Source: Zancudomyces culisetae (lineage: Eukaryota > Kickxellomycota > Harpellomycetes > Harpellales > Legeriomycetaceae). Taken from it: a DNA stretch of 13,326 nt. Each line of letters begins with the position of its first letter. Position 1 is the stretch's first letter. Made by a program: the position numbers and the translations under genes. The notes beneath the pieces are model-generated. The model was not told the DNA's origin. It worked only from the letters and a program-made list of their open reading frames with translations, and searched no databases. The stretch spans positions 1 to 13,326 of the forward strand of contig LSSK01000880.1 of assembly GCA_001969505.1 (NCBI GenBank), written 5' to 3'. Shown here piece after piece: positions 1 through 10,600 of this stretch.

Positions 1-117
1 GGTACGATCCAACTCCATAGAGGTGGCTCCGGAACGGTCGCTGTCCGAAGAGTAACGACCCTCATCCTTAAACTGTTGGATGATGGCTGCACGGAGTTGC
101 TGCATGAGACCTGACAT
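1..117 (-). CDS. 5' end of an unrecognised protein-coding gene (partial, runs off left edge)
   Basis: Reading the minus strand from 117 gives 39 codons with no stop, beginning MSGLMQQLRAAIIQQFKDEG and continuing with a Ser/Asp/Arg-rich stretch (YSSDSDRSGATSMELD). An in-frame TAA sits two codons upstream (minus strand 125-123), so 117 is the furthest possible ATG in this frame. The piece is clearly richer in GC than the AT-rich DNA beside it, and it matches a second copy at 4139-4240 with mostly silent differences. Together these make real coding sequence likely. I do not recognise the family: the N-terminus looks like an amphipathic helix followed by a polar, possibly phosphorylated segment. 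Alternatively, the upstream TACTAAAA (129-122) and TGTCAG (116-111) are an intron branch point and 3' splice site, and the piece is an internal exon starting at 110. Confidence 0.62.
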   Translation of the reverse strand, partial: MSGLMQQLRAAIIQQFKDEGRYSSDSDRSGATSMELDRT

Positions 118-1269
118 GAGATTTTAGTAATTATAAACTTTTAACCTTTACTATTTTAAACTTTTAGCCGAAGCACTATTATATTATTATATGACTGTTA
201 AATAAACTTGTACTAAACAAAATTCTTCTTGTTCAATGTCTTTATTTCCTGATGTTACTTAATACGTTTTTAACTACTAAAAGAGCTAAGGAATCCTCCA
301 TGAGCCTTCCTTTGTATATATATATATTTCCATAAAACTACTTAAAGCTAATTTAATTAACCTATGTTAAAGTCTTAATTATCTGTGTTTTTGCTTGTGA
401 TTACATTCTTAAATTCGTCTTATTATTCTTATTGTTTGTATATTCGAATGTTGATTTACTATTCCTTTTTAATTGTATTTTTCATTTTATGATTTTTCTG
501 TAATTATATATTTTTCGATTTACTAAATAATAGTTGTTATATTGTTGATCAACTTCAATTTAATTTAGTTGATTGTTTATTAAGTAATTTAAATATTATT
601 TGAAATTGTTGAATCCCCTTATGCATCGGGATCCACACGACAGTGTTAAGAAAAACTCTCACTACAAAACTTAAGCCTTATATATAAAACTAACTATACT
701 AAATAATAATAATCATAATATATAAAAATAACTATACTATATAATAATTTAATATATATAAACCTAGAACTAAATAAACTAATATACTCCGAACTTCTAG
801 AGTATTCGAGGTGAGATTTAATAATAGAATTAATAACTAAATTTCTAGATAAACCTTAAATATATCCACTATTGTTGTATAATATCCAACTGAATGGTTC
901 TGTTTCAGGGATATTATCTTGCTTGCTCTCGTAGCAGTTATTTTATTTATTCTTATTTTATTTAAACTTATATTTTATCTATATTTTACTTCCTAAAAAT
1001 ATAATTATGGAAGGGTACACGTTTATACTAATATTACTTTGTTATAGTATTAATTTATTTATTGCACACACTTTTTTCCTAAAAGGGTTTCTGTTTACAT
1101 TATATAATAAATCTATTTCTATTTTTAATTCTACACATAGAAAAAATATGTATCAACCGATATATGTATAAAAAACTATATATAGATCGATACGTAAAGT
1201 TAATAGGTTGAATAATCTATAAAAAATATAAATAATAAATATTTACTATGAAAATTACTTAGGGATTTT

Positions 1270-1304
1270 CTGTCGTATACCCATTATACGACACTATATG
1301 ACAG
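1270..1304. repeat. Nested inverted repeat / hairpin
   Basis: TGTCGTATA (1271-1279) is followed after a 5-base loop by its perfect complement TATACGACA (1285-1293). The left arm can instead pair with a second near-copy of the right arm, TATATGACAG (1295-1304), giving a 10-base stem with one G-T mismatch that would be a wobble pair in RNA. The two stems exclude each other. No gene flanks it closely. It may be chance in AT-rich DNA, a transcribed RNA element or a protein-binding palindrome; the sequence does not decide between these. Confidence 0.4.
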
Positions 1305-3518
1305 TATGTTTTTATTGTTATATTATACCTAAATTTAAAAACAAGTAGTGTAAATAATATGTTTTTCAGCTTATTGAAGAGATAGGATACATATTAAAGT
1401 GCAAGAAATACAAAATTTAGTTTAGGTTTGGATTTTTAGTGAAAAGACGCTAACACGAGTAAAATTATATAGTCTACATAATAATTCAGATCTAGGCAAG
1501 ATGACTATACGAATTTATTTAATACTAAAGTTGAGTTTCTCTGATATCAGTAATTTAATTTAGATTTATTACTTTCTACAATTTGAGTGTGAGATCCACT
1601 ATTAAATTAAAAATTATTTTACTGAGTGCAATATCCTAAAACCAAGTAAAATAGCACCAGAGTACACCGATATAGTGTTTTCATATCAACCCATTTCAGA
1701 ATCATCATAAAAGGCATGTCACGATTGGCACTAGGTACTATTGTTGCTTGAAGTATTTTATTTAGGATAAGATAATATTTTATCCCTAAGAATTTCATAG
1801 CGAAAAATATTACTTTATATATTCAATATATTATTACTTATCTAAACATGTACTAATATTTAATTAACTATTGTAAAATTTATGTTATAATTATAACTTT
1901 CGTTTTGTGTTGGTATCATTACTAAAGTAAATGATTTAAACAACGAAATGTTTCAGTTAAAAAAGTGTTTTGAATCAGTATTGTAATAATACTAATTCGA
2001 AATCTTATTTTGTCATATTCATGACAGATAGCAGCAAATGGTATAAATATTTTAAGTCTGACTTATCAAGGTGATGTGTCATCTTAGGAACATAGTTTTT
2101 CAAATTTCTCGATAATAAATTAAACTTTTTCAACAATCTGTCTATTACCACAATAGCTAGTTTGCAAATAATATTAAATGCAATACAAACGGATAAATTT
2201 ATTTGATTTTTCTTTTCTGTTACGTAATATATGATATATTGAGAATAGAGTTTTCCCAAAAAACCAATATTTTAAAGCATAAAAAAAGCCTTCTTCTAAT
2301 AAGTCAGAAGGATATGATAATTACATACTGTCGTCTCAAAAAAAAATTAATTATCTACCGCCTAATCTACAAGTAGTAAAATCTAAGATTCAAGTGACAC
2401 AAAAAACGTACTCCATTGGTTCATAGATTTTATTTCTTTGAAACGACGTCTGATATACGTGGAGCACCTTTAGGGACGGAACGGAGTTTTCTATAAGGCA
2501 TCATTTAAGATTTTTATTATTTTATTTGATATTTACTTATTAAACTCATTGGAAACAAAATATATTAACTGTATTTTTCGAAAATTACAACAAAAAAAAG
2601 AGTTGTGCCACCCACCAGCTATTATTGGAAAAAATGTGAATGACACAAAAAATCTCGGAATACAAACGTCCAGGGCTAAATTGCTCTCATATTTTTTATC
2701 CTTCCCAACATAAGTAGTTGCTGGTTTTATTTTACAGAAAGCGACTTTCTAATTTAATCTAGAACCTAAAGTGATTGAAATGAATATTCCTGATTCTTTC
2801 AAGAAAAACGTTGTGTATCTAAAAATATCCAGGTAATATGGTAATAAACAAGTAAAAATTCAAACATAAAGCCTTAGAAAGGCAAAAGCTAAACTATTAT
2901 AGTTACAAAAAAGCAATTTGCCTTTAATGATAGTTGTAATGATGAATAAATGGACTATAACAAGACTGGTAATTATAATAATTAACAATCAATTATACGT
3001 TGATAGTATGCTTGCTTATCTAACTTAGATATTTTTTATATTTAACTATTCGATTATATTAGAATACCAATAATCGTGCTAAAGTATAAATAAAATTTTG
3101 ATAGTTACTTAAATTTGAATTAATATTTATGACTAAATAGTAGCTTTTGGTACTCATTTTCTAGTGATTAAGCTATATAAAAAAGAGTTATTGATCAATT
3201 AACAAGTTTATACATTCAGAAAAAAATTTTATGATTCACAATATTTGTCACTGTTGTTTGAAAATGAAAAATTACTATAACATTAGAACTTCTGTGTTTG
3301 TATAGCTGTATTTAGTGACAGTGTTAGAGTATCATAGTGCAACTACAATTTATATAATTTGCAAAATAGACCTACAAAGAAAATAACACAAAGTACAAAA
3401 AATGTCACAGGAAATTTATGCTTTTTTCTTCATTTACTCTCCTAATACACTCTTTAATTTATTTGTTATTATTTGCTAGGTTATTTGTTCTAGATTCTAC
3501 AACCAAGGTGCAACCCAT

Positions 3519-3615
3519 CCTGTACAGTCCAGAAAATTTTATTTAATGCTTGTTATGTCATTTGTGTTGCGAAAAGGTAACTGGGTATTGAACTAACCAA
3601 TGTAGACTGTACCGG
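3519..3615. repeat. Imperfect foldback with 13-base arms
   Basis: CCTGTACAGTCCA (3519-3531) and TAGACTGTACCGG (3603-3615) are inverted copies matching at 11 of 13 positions, with a perfect core GTACAGTC / GACTGTAC. An AACCC just outside the left arm (3512-3516) has an inverted partner, GGGTT (3614-3618), outside the right arm. The spacer is 71 bases and the region is less AT-rich than its surroundings. It could be a relic of a small non-autonomous transposon or an RNA hairpin. I see no target-site duplication, so this is only a structural description. Confidence 0.35.
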
Positions 3616-4125
3616 GTTTTAAGACCTACCGAATCTAATTACAACCGAAATAAATTTACTACAATGGAAAATATAATAATGTTAAATTAAAGTTAGTTTT
3701 ATTTATTATCTTGATTACAAAAAATACGGGTTAAATTTCCGAATACAGATAATGACGGAAATATTCGGATCAAAAATTCAAAAAATATATATAAAATGAA
3801 ACAAGAACAGGAAAAGAATTTATAACTTAAGATATATGAAATGTTGTGAGTACAAATCCGAGTATAGAAAATGCAATAAGATATCAAATGATTACAAGCA
3901 GAATAAACAAGTACTCATATTAGCGCAATTATGTAAATAATATATATAATTTACTGTTCAAGGAACTCAACAGTAGTTTCATAATTTCTTTTAGTAACTT
4001 TAAAATAGCAAGTAAACAAGGAAATAAATAAGGTTTAACAGCAAGGAATTTGCTTGAAACAATATTTATTCAATAAGTATAAGTTATAAGACTAGTTTTG
4101 AAAACTAAAAAAAAATGTTCTAGAA

Positions 4126-4627
4126 TACTAAAAACTAATTGTCAGGTCTTGTGATTCAACTCCGCTCAGCTATTATTCAAAAGTTCAAGAATGAAGGTCG
4201 CTATTCTTCCTACAGTGACCGTTCAGGTGCATCTTCAATGAATATTGAACCTGAGCTGTCAGTGACCCATTGGCTCAACTAGGAAGTATAGTTCAGCAGG
4301 GGTTTCAAACCATAAAAAACCCGAATAAGGAACGGGACCTGCCTAGTCACGTCCGATAGTATTCTCGGAATACAATAAATATTACATAGAAAGTTGACAA
4401 TTTTTTAAACAGATGTTTTTGGTGCGATACATGATTGAACCAAACCTAGCTTATCGTCATCTAGGAAATTGAATTTATGTTTGACAAATTGCAACAGCGA
4501 TTTGATGTATTACCGCTGTATCAACTCTGTATTTATAAGAAGTTCGTTTGAAACACATAAATTCCCAACCAGCTTCCGCTGTTTCGTTTACACCAACTTC
4601 CAACATCTTTATTGGTTTTGTTGGTGT
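4126..4627 (+). pseudogene. Decayed duplicate of the left-edge gene
   Basis: From 4139 the plus strand reads SGLVIQLRSAIIQKFKNEG and then RYSSYSDRSGASSM, identical at 26 of 34 positions to the protein start at 117-16 on the other strand. Many of the nucleotide differences are silent third-base changes. The ATG of the other copy is TTG here, directly preceded by TAA (4136-4138). The frame then ends at TAG 4280-4282. Coding-like sequence appears to continue by changing frame: 4255-4356 (includes LGSIVQQGFQTIKNP), 4353-4469 with one internal TGA at 4395 (includes QMFLVRYMIEPNLAYRHLGN), 4465-4548 (includes MFDKLQQRFDVLPLYQL) and 4547-4627. The first segment's homology is direct evidence. The later segments rest on composition and readable protein character and could be confirmed only against the full left-edge gene. 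Homology includes TACTAAAA...TGTCAG just upstream, so part of the flank or an intron end was duplicated too. The function is unknown. Confidence 0.6.
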
Positions 4628-4630
4628 TGA

Positions 4631-5505
4631 GTACCGGACACCCAGAATATTTGCACAAGTACAAACTCTTAAACAGGTGAAGATGTGAGTGTCGGGAAAA
4701 AATTGAAAAAATTGATATGCGAATCTATACTTAAAGTGTATGGTAATGAATGAAGCCTTAGCTGTTATTTGTATGCAGAAACCAAAACCTCAATTAAGTC
4801 CAAATGTTTTATATCTTTTTGATATAAAGCCCAGGGGTAATATCAATGACTCAACGATCTTTATAGTGTATTCTTATTAAATTTCCTATAAAACCCACTT
4901 GCTATTAATTCTCATAATATATGTTATTATAATATGAGGAATTGCTAATTTAAAAATGCAGAGGTTTTGTATATGACTCCTATAAATTGATATCATCTCG
5001 AACATAGCCAGTTCGGTTTACCTTCTCCTAGCACATACTAATAACTTTTACATCGAAATTTTTTTCTACTGAAATTCTAATAGCTATTTTTATCTGGCTC
5101 AAGATAAATTATTTGAACTTTAATCGCTATGAATAGTTTCGACATAGGTGTAAACTATAGATTTATATTTATGAGATTTATCATTATTCTCAAGTTATTT
5201 AGACCATTATAATTTACTAACAAAGAAATTAAAAGCTTTTTCTAGTGTGTTAGCACTACTTTATCTACATATGTTATGTTCTTGTACCCTATGAAGCACG
5301 CTGATACTGCCTAAATGTAAATACACAGCTACAGTTTAATTTTATAGCCAATACACAACTTTACCTTCTTAACCACATTATGACTAATCACTAAAACTTA
5401 GATTCTTACTCTATTGCTTGTTGTTCAGCTTTGCACAACATTGGTGGCTTTTGGGAATAGTTTCGGTATTTTTGAGAAAAGAAAAAAACGTGTCAAGCCC
5501 AATAA
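4631..5505. other. AT-rich upstream intergenic region
   Basis: No supported gene. Open frames are short and AT-biased. A single TGACTCA (4847-4853) matches the AP-1/Gcn4-type consensus and one ATTGG (5440-5444) matches an inverted CCAAT box, but both are expected by chance at this length. The 3' end of the decayed gene copy may extend a little into the left part, where composition is still slightly GC-richer. Confidence 0.6.
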
Positions 5506-5711
5506 CTTCCAGGTGTTTTTAAATTGATCAAGCCTGGAAGCCAATTGGTGAATAAATTCTGTAAATAAACTCTGAGTATTCTAACTTTTTATTAAAATTC
5601 AGACAATTTCTTTTTTTAGAAATCAAAAAAAAAAACCTGGGATTAGCAACTCAAATTAACTCGAGAATCAAATATAAAACCCGACCTAGCTTCCAATTGG
5701 AATTGGTGAAT
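5506..5711. promoter_or_regulatory. Repeat- and CCAAT-rich patch upstream of the FAS gene
   Basis: CTTCCAGG (5506-5513) and CCTGGAAG (5533-5540) form a perfect 8-base inverted repeat. It is followed directly by the palindrome CCAATTGG (5541-5548), which carries a CCAAT box on both strands. The same palindrome recurs at 5693-5700, again next to CTTCC-type sequence (GCTTCCAATTGG), and AATTGGTGAAT is a direct repeat at 5543-5553 and 5701-5711. CCAAT boxes are bound by the HAP/NF-Y complex in fungi. The patch lies about 330-540 bases before the FAS start codon, a plausible promoter distance. Binding is an inference; the repeats are directly visible. Confidence 0.35.
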
Positions 5712-5920
5712 GGTAATTTTAAGCCTTCAGTGCACAGAATTTAATGGAATTTTGCTCTAATTTTAGATTTAATTACTATGCGTAAATTCCAATAAATATG
5801 ATGTGCGGAAATATGGTAATCTAGAATGACTAGAAAATAGAATCAAATATGCAAATTATATAGAGGAGTCTAAATCGTTCATGTATCTATCCTTTTCTTG
5901 TTCAGTAAAGATATCTTATT

Positions 5921-5926
5921 TATAAA
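5921..5926 (+). promoter_or_regulatory. Possible TATA box of the FAS gene
   Basis: TATAAA lies 118 bases before the FAS ATG, within TTATTTATAAATC. The position is reasonable for a fungal promoter, but the background is so AT-rich that such a match has little weight. The leader between it and the ATG is A-rich (a run of ten A at 6024-6033), which is common in highly expressed fungal genes. Confidence 0.25.
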
Positions 5927-6043
5927 TCAAAAAAAGCAATATATGATATTCACACCATAACTTTGTACAAAGAACTGGAAAAGTTTCTATCGCTAAAATC
6001 ACAACTATCGACAAGGACCAAGCAAAAAAAAAATAAAGCGAAA

Positions 6044-7678
6044 ATGAGCAAAGTCTACCTGTATAAAGATTTGTGTACACTATCCGTTCCACAGGAATAT
6101 GAGGCAACTTTAAAGCACACATCAGGAAGTTTTGAACCAAGTATAGACCCAGCAATATTAGCAGAGAATAAAAGCTCCAAAATTGTTCAGCTCGACTTAG
6201 TTACTAAATTCATACACCATTATATTAATCTTCACTCGATCGATAAAGCCAATATTGAACCCGAACAGATAGGAGTACTTCGGTTCTTGCTTGATGTTAT
6301 TGATAATGAATATTTGAATAACAACGATATTCATGTTGCTGCCAGCAAAGTCGACGATAATTCCAGAAAAAACATTCTAAATAGCTACTTTACTTGTGTT
6401 GACATTATAGAAAGTGCTACAGTCAAGGAAAATATACAACCAGAAAAAAGCGATGAGCACCTGAGTGCGATTTTCGAGCTTTCAATAAAAAAAAAACTAA
6501 AACTAGCAGGGATATTTGATGGATATATCTCACCCGATGTGAGTTTACGAGTGCTAGAAAATTTGCTAGAGACTTATAATTCGCTATTAAACGACTATGT
6601 AACAACTCTTTCGGAGCTCGTACTTGGAATTTCAAGCGATGAGTATAAAAAAGGCCTGGCAAAGTTCAAAATCAATATTTTAGATCTTTTGAAAAAAAAG
6701 GAATGTCAAACCTTTGAAGAACTTGGTTTTCAAGATTCAATAGCGGCGAGTATGATACTTTCGGGTCTTGTAAGTCTGTCATTATACTACCTGGTTTGTA
6801 GAGTATCGAAAAGAAGTCATAGTTGGGTTACAAGAAGATTCGATAGTCTAGCAGGATTTGGCTGTGGTACCGTAGTGGCTGTAGCTATATCATGTTCCAA
6901 CGATCATAATAGCTTCATTCACAACTCGAAAAACGCCTTGGGTTTTTTATACTACGTGGGACTCCACGCTGATATTGAAAACTCTATCCACAGCAGCAGA
7001 GATTCCGTTAAAAGTCGTACAACTACAAACCCTTCTGGTAGGCCGACTATACAATTAGAAGTTATGAATATTCCAATAAAATCGCTAAACACAATAGTTA
7101 ACCAGGTCAACAAAGATCTTGACCCAGACGAAAGAGTATGCGTTTCGTTTATTAAATCAAATATTGTGTGTCAGGTTACAGGTCCTGATCATATTTTGCG
7201 TTTGTTTGTTCTCAAGCTCAAAGAATTCTCTAAATCTCATATCTCGAACCTAAAAAATAAAAATCGTGTAAACTTGACTGATGAAATTAAATTCGAGTAT
7301 ATACAGAATCCTAATCCGCTACACAGCAATTTGATGAGGAAGCATATCGACCAAATACATGGTAGAATAAAAGCGGAAGGATTTCTATTTCAAAGCACAT
7401 TTATGAATATTCCAGTAAAATCTGTATGCGGGTCCATGTACGATACCAAAGATAAAGATTTAACATATATACTTATCAACGAGATATGTATTGAACAAGT
7501 AAATTGGGTTAAGGCAACAGAGTTAAAAGACATTACACACATTGTTGACTTTGGTCCTGGTGGAATTTCAGGAATTGGCTCATTGACCGCAAACAACAAA
7601 CTGGGCACTGGTGTTCAAGTCATTTTTGCAAGTATCAATAAAATCATACCTGAAGGTACAAAAACACTTGTAGATTTG
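6044..7678 (+). other. Acetyltransferase domain with degenerate active site
   Basis: In yeast Fas1 this domain moves acetyl from CoA to the ACP, using a Ser in GHSQG and a His in PFHS. Here alignment is clear from landmarks on both sides: YLNNNDIH near 91-98, LETYNSLLNDYVTTLSEL in the centre, and IVDFGPGG at 500-507. Yet the nucleophile elbow reads GFGCG (271-275), with Gly273 in the serine position, Phe for the His before it and Cys for the Gln after it. The oxyanion-side GGQGN is reduced to DGYIS (159-163). The histidine survives in PLHS (His427). Domain length is normal, with the elbow and histidine at almost the same residue numbers as in yeast. The domain probably keeps its structural place in the barrel but lacks canonical transferase activity. 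Cys274, one residue off register, is a less likely substitute nucleophile. Confidence 0.85.
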
Positions 7679-10600
7679 TTAAACAACGATCCTAATTCTG
7701 TGACATATAGTCAAAACTGGGAAAAGGAGTTTGGACCAAAAATAGTGCAAAATAAGTACACCGGAAGCCTTATGCTTGACACACGCATGACACGACTTCT
7801 AGGAAAGCCCCATATCATGGTTGCTGGTATGACACCATCGACTATTGGGTCTGATTTTGTATCGTCTGTTCTTAATTCTGGCTATCATATTGAGCTTGCT
7901 GGTGGAGGTCATTATTCTGAGGCATCACTACGAGAGGAGGTTGAAAAAATACGAAGAAACATTGGACCAGGTGATGGGATCACAGTAAATGTAATTTTCT
8001 TGAACGCAAGAATGGCAAGTCTTCAGCTACCGCTGCTAAACAGAATGCGACTTGAGGGTGCTCCAATCGATGGAGTTTGTATTTCGGCAGGTGTTCCTAG
8101 TTTGGAAACATCAACCGAATTAATTGAAGGAATGATTCAATGCGGAATAAAGCATATTTCTTTTAAACCAGGCAATGCTGAATCTATAAGGCAGGTTGTT
8201 TTAGTGGCTAAAAATAACCCCAAAATGAATATTATTCTTCAGTGGACAGGTGGGCGTGGCGGTGGGCACCATAGTTCCGAAGATTTCCACCAGCCAATTT
8301 TAGAAACATATGCCGAGATTAGGATGTGCGAAAACGTTGTTTTGGTTGCGGGATCAGGATTTGGTGGCGATAAAGACACATTGCCGTATATTACTGGTGA
8401 CTGGAGTATGACTTATGAAAGACCTAGAATGCCATTTGATGGTATTCTTCTTGGGTCGAGGATGATGGTTGCAAAAGAATGTCCTACAAGTTATAAAGTG
8501 AAACAGTTGATAGTGGACACACCCGGTGTTCCGGATATAAAGTGGGCAGACACATATAATGGACCAGCTGGTGGGATCATCTCTGTGATTTCTGAACTCG
8601 GCCAGCCAATCCATATGATTGCTAATAGAGCGGTGATGCTCTGGGATGAGCTTGATAAAACCATCTTTAGTCTGCCTGTCGAGGAGAGAAAAAAGATTTT
8701 AAAGCAGAAAAAGGAGTATATCATTGGGCGGCTCAATAAGGATTATCAAAGGCCTTGGTTTGGACGTAAAGAAAACGGAGATGTGTGCGATTTGGAAGAG
8801 ATGACATACTCAGAAGTTATATTTAGGATGGTTGATTTGATGTTTGATCATAAAAATGATAAATGGATTCATTCCTCATATATGGACGTTTTTGAAGACT
8901 TCTTGCGTCGAGTTGAAGAAAGGTTTAGTAAACCAAATCAGAGCTCAGTGCTACATTCCAGAAATCAAATACTAAACCCAATGATGGCAACTAGTGTCAT
9001 CACTGAATCATATAAGGATTGTGGTTATGTACACATTTTGTTGCAAGATATTCATTATTTTCTCGATATATGTCAGATTTCTGGCAGAAAGCCAGTACCA
9101 TTCATTCCCATTTTGGATGAAAACCTTGATTCCTGGTTTAAAAAGGACAGTTTGTGGCAGTCAGAATATTTGGACTCTGTAGTGGGTCAAGATGCACAGA
9201 AAGTATGCATTTTACAGGGGCCAGTGGCCGTTTCGTATGCAAACGTGGTTGATGAACCAGTTTCTGATATCTTGAATGGTATCAATCAAAGTCACATTCG
9301 TTCTCTTTTGGATACAATGTACGAAGGTGATGAAACCAGAGTACCTGAGATCGAATACTCAGTTGAGATTGGTGTAAACACAACTAAAACCCTTCCGGGC
9401 ACGATTGAGTGTGTTTCGATGGCAAATAAAAAGACATTTAAACTACTTCAGGATGATACAGATCGTTTGCCTACAAGTGACGAGTGGTATAGCGTTCTTT
9501 GTGGTGGCAAGCAGTCATGGCTGTCTGCTTTGCTCTTTTCGCGGTCAATAGTTAGGGGAGAAGACGTTACAGAAAATAATATTAGATCTACACTAGCCCC
9601 TATTCCCAAAACCACAACCACGATACACTTTGATGATAGTGGATATCCTACGGAGCTGTGTGTTGAAAATGAACATCATTTCAAAAGTATAAAGATATTG
9701 TATGAATGTAAGGATAAAACAATCACAATCACTATGAACGACAAGCCAAACGCTAATACTTATAGTGTTTTTTTCAAGTTTTCATATAAACCAGAGACCC
9801 CATACGCTCTAATTCATGAAATTATAAACGAGAGGAATTCACGGGTGAGTGAATTTTATAAACAGCTATGGGTGCATCATCCGGAGCAATATACCATGCA
9901 CGTTGACGAGACTGGAGAAAGAACTGTGATTCAAAATAGTGTTATTGTTAGCCCAAAAGATGTAGCCAAGTTCTGTCAAGTGGTGGATAATACATCGCAT
10001 CAGTATGTATACAACAACATAGAAGGCTATTCATATATTCCGATGGATTTTGTATTCAGTATTCTGTGGGGAGCAATTTGTACTGCATCACACAATTGCG
10101 CAGATGCAAACATGCTTGACATTGTACACTACTCGGTAAAACTGGAATCACTTTGTGAGTACCAACTGCTCAAAACCAGCGATAATTTAAGTGCTACTGC
10201 AAGATTACTATCAGTTACAAACAGCCCAATGGGAAAGATGACAACCTCCGAGGGAATTTTAATGAAAGACGGAGTACCCCATTACAAAGTTGTTACAAGC
10301 TCGCTGTTCAGAGGTAAATTCAGTGACTACCAAAATACTTTTAGCATAAAAGACGAAACCAAGGCAAAAATATCGCTAAACACAGAAGAGGATTTGAAGG
10401 TGTTGCAAAGTAAAGAGTGGTTAATAGCCGGAGAAAACTATGATCGGTTGGTTCAAGTTGGTTCAGTACTTGTCTTTAATTTGGTTAGCAGTGTGAGATA
10501 TAAAGGCATCAAGGAGTTTAGCAGCGTAAAAACCGTTGGATCGGTCGAGGTCTTATCTCAAAACACCCTTCCTGTTGAGGTTGGATGTGTAGATTATGAA

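Larger units (their letters stand above)
118..4125. other. AT-rich intergenic region, no supported gene
   Basis: About 4 kb of very AT-rich DNA with frequent stops in all frames. The few short open frames (for example minus strand 2259-2005 and 3887-3699) have the Ile/Lys/Asn/Tyr/Phe-heavy composition expected of random AT-rich sequence and show no motif I recognise. No tRNA T-arm, rRNA, CRISPR array or intact transposon was seen. It contains a short TA run (315-327), a nested hairpin at 1270-1304 and an imperfect foldback at 3519-3615. The left end should include the promoter or first intron of the minus-strand gene at 1-117. Confidence 0.7.

Noticed and set aside
2005-2259. 84-codon open frame on the minus strand
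   Set aside because: Composition is that of random AT-rich sequence (Leu, Ile, Lys, Asn, Tyr), with no recognisable domain and no coding-like base bias.
2289-2311. CCTTCT / AGAAGG hairpin resembling a terminator
   Set aside because: It is a six-base stem with an 11-base loop in A-rich DNA, not next to any gene end. Hairpin terminators are not expected in a eukaryotic nuclear genome.
2410-2487. Possible miniature transposon with ACTCC...GGAGT ends
   Set aside because: The inverted ends match at only about 9 of 15 positions and no target-site duplication is visible, so it is not above chance.
3699-3887. 62-codon open frame on the minus strand, rich in Phe, Ile, Ser and Cys
   Set aside because: It looks like a chance hydrophobic frame in AT-rich DNA. 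No signal, family motif or neighbour supports it.
4421-4460. Minus-strand GGTTCAATC resembling a tRNA T-arm
   Set aside because: The flanking bases cannot form the T stem and no acceptor or anticodon arm is found at the right distances.
4548-4750. Minus-strand open frame with LYLCKYSGCPVLNT and a later WCKRNSG, resembling a zinc-binding fragment
   Set aside because: It lies opposite the decayed gene copy, has no usable start, and the Cys spacing matches no family I can name.
4847-4853. TGACTCA, an AP-1/Gcn4-type site
   Set aside because: A single 7-base match about 1.2 kb before the FAS start is expected by chance in several kilobases.
5891-5905. Pyrimidine tract ending in CAG, resembling a 3' splice site before the FAS gene
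   Set aside because: A TAA in the FAS frame follows immediately, so it could affect only an untranslated leader. No donor site was identified.
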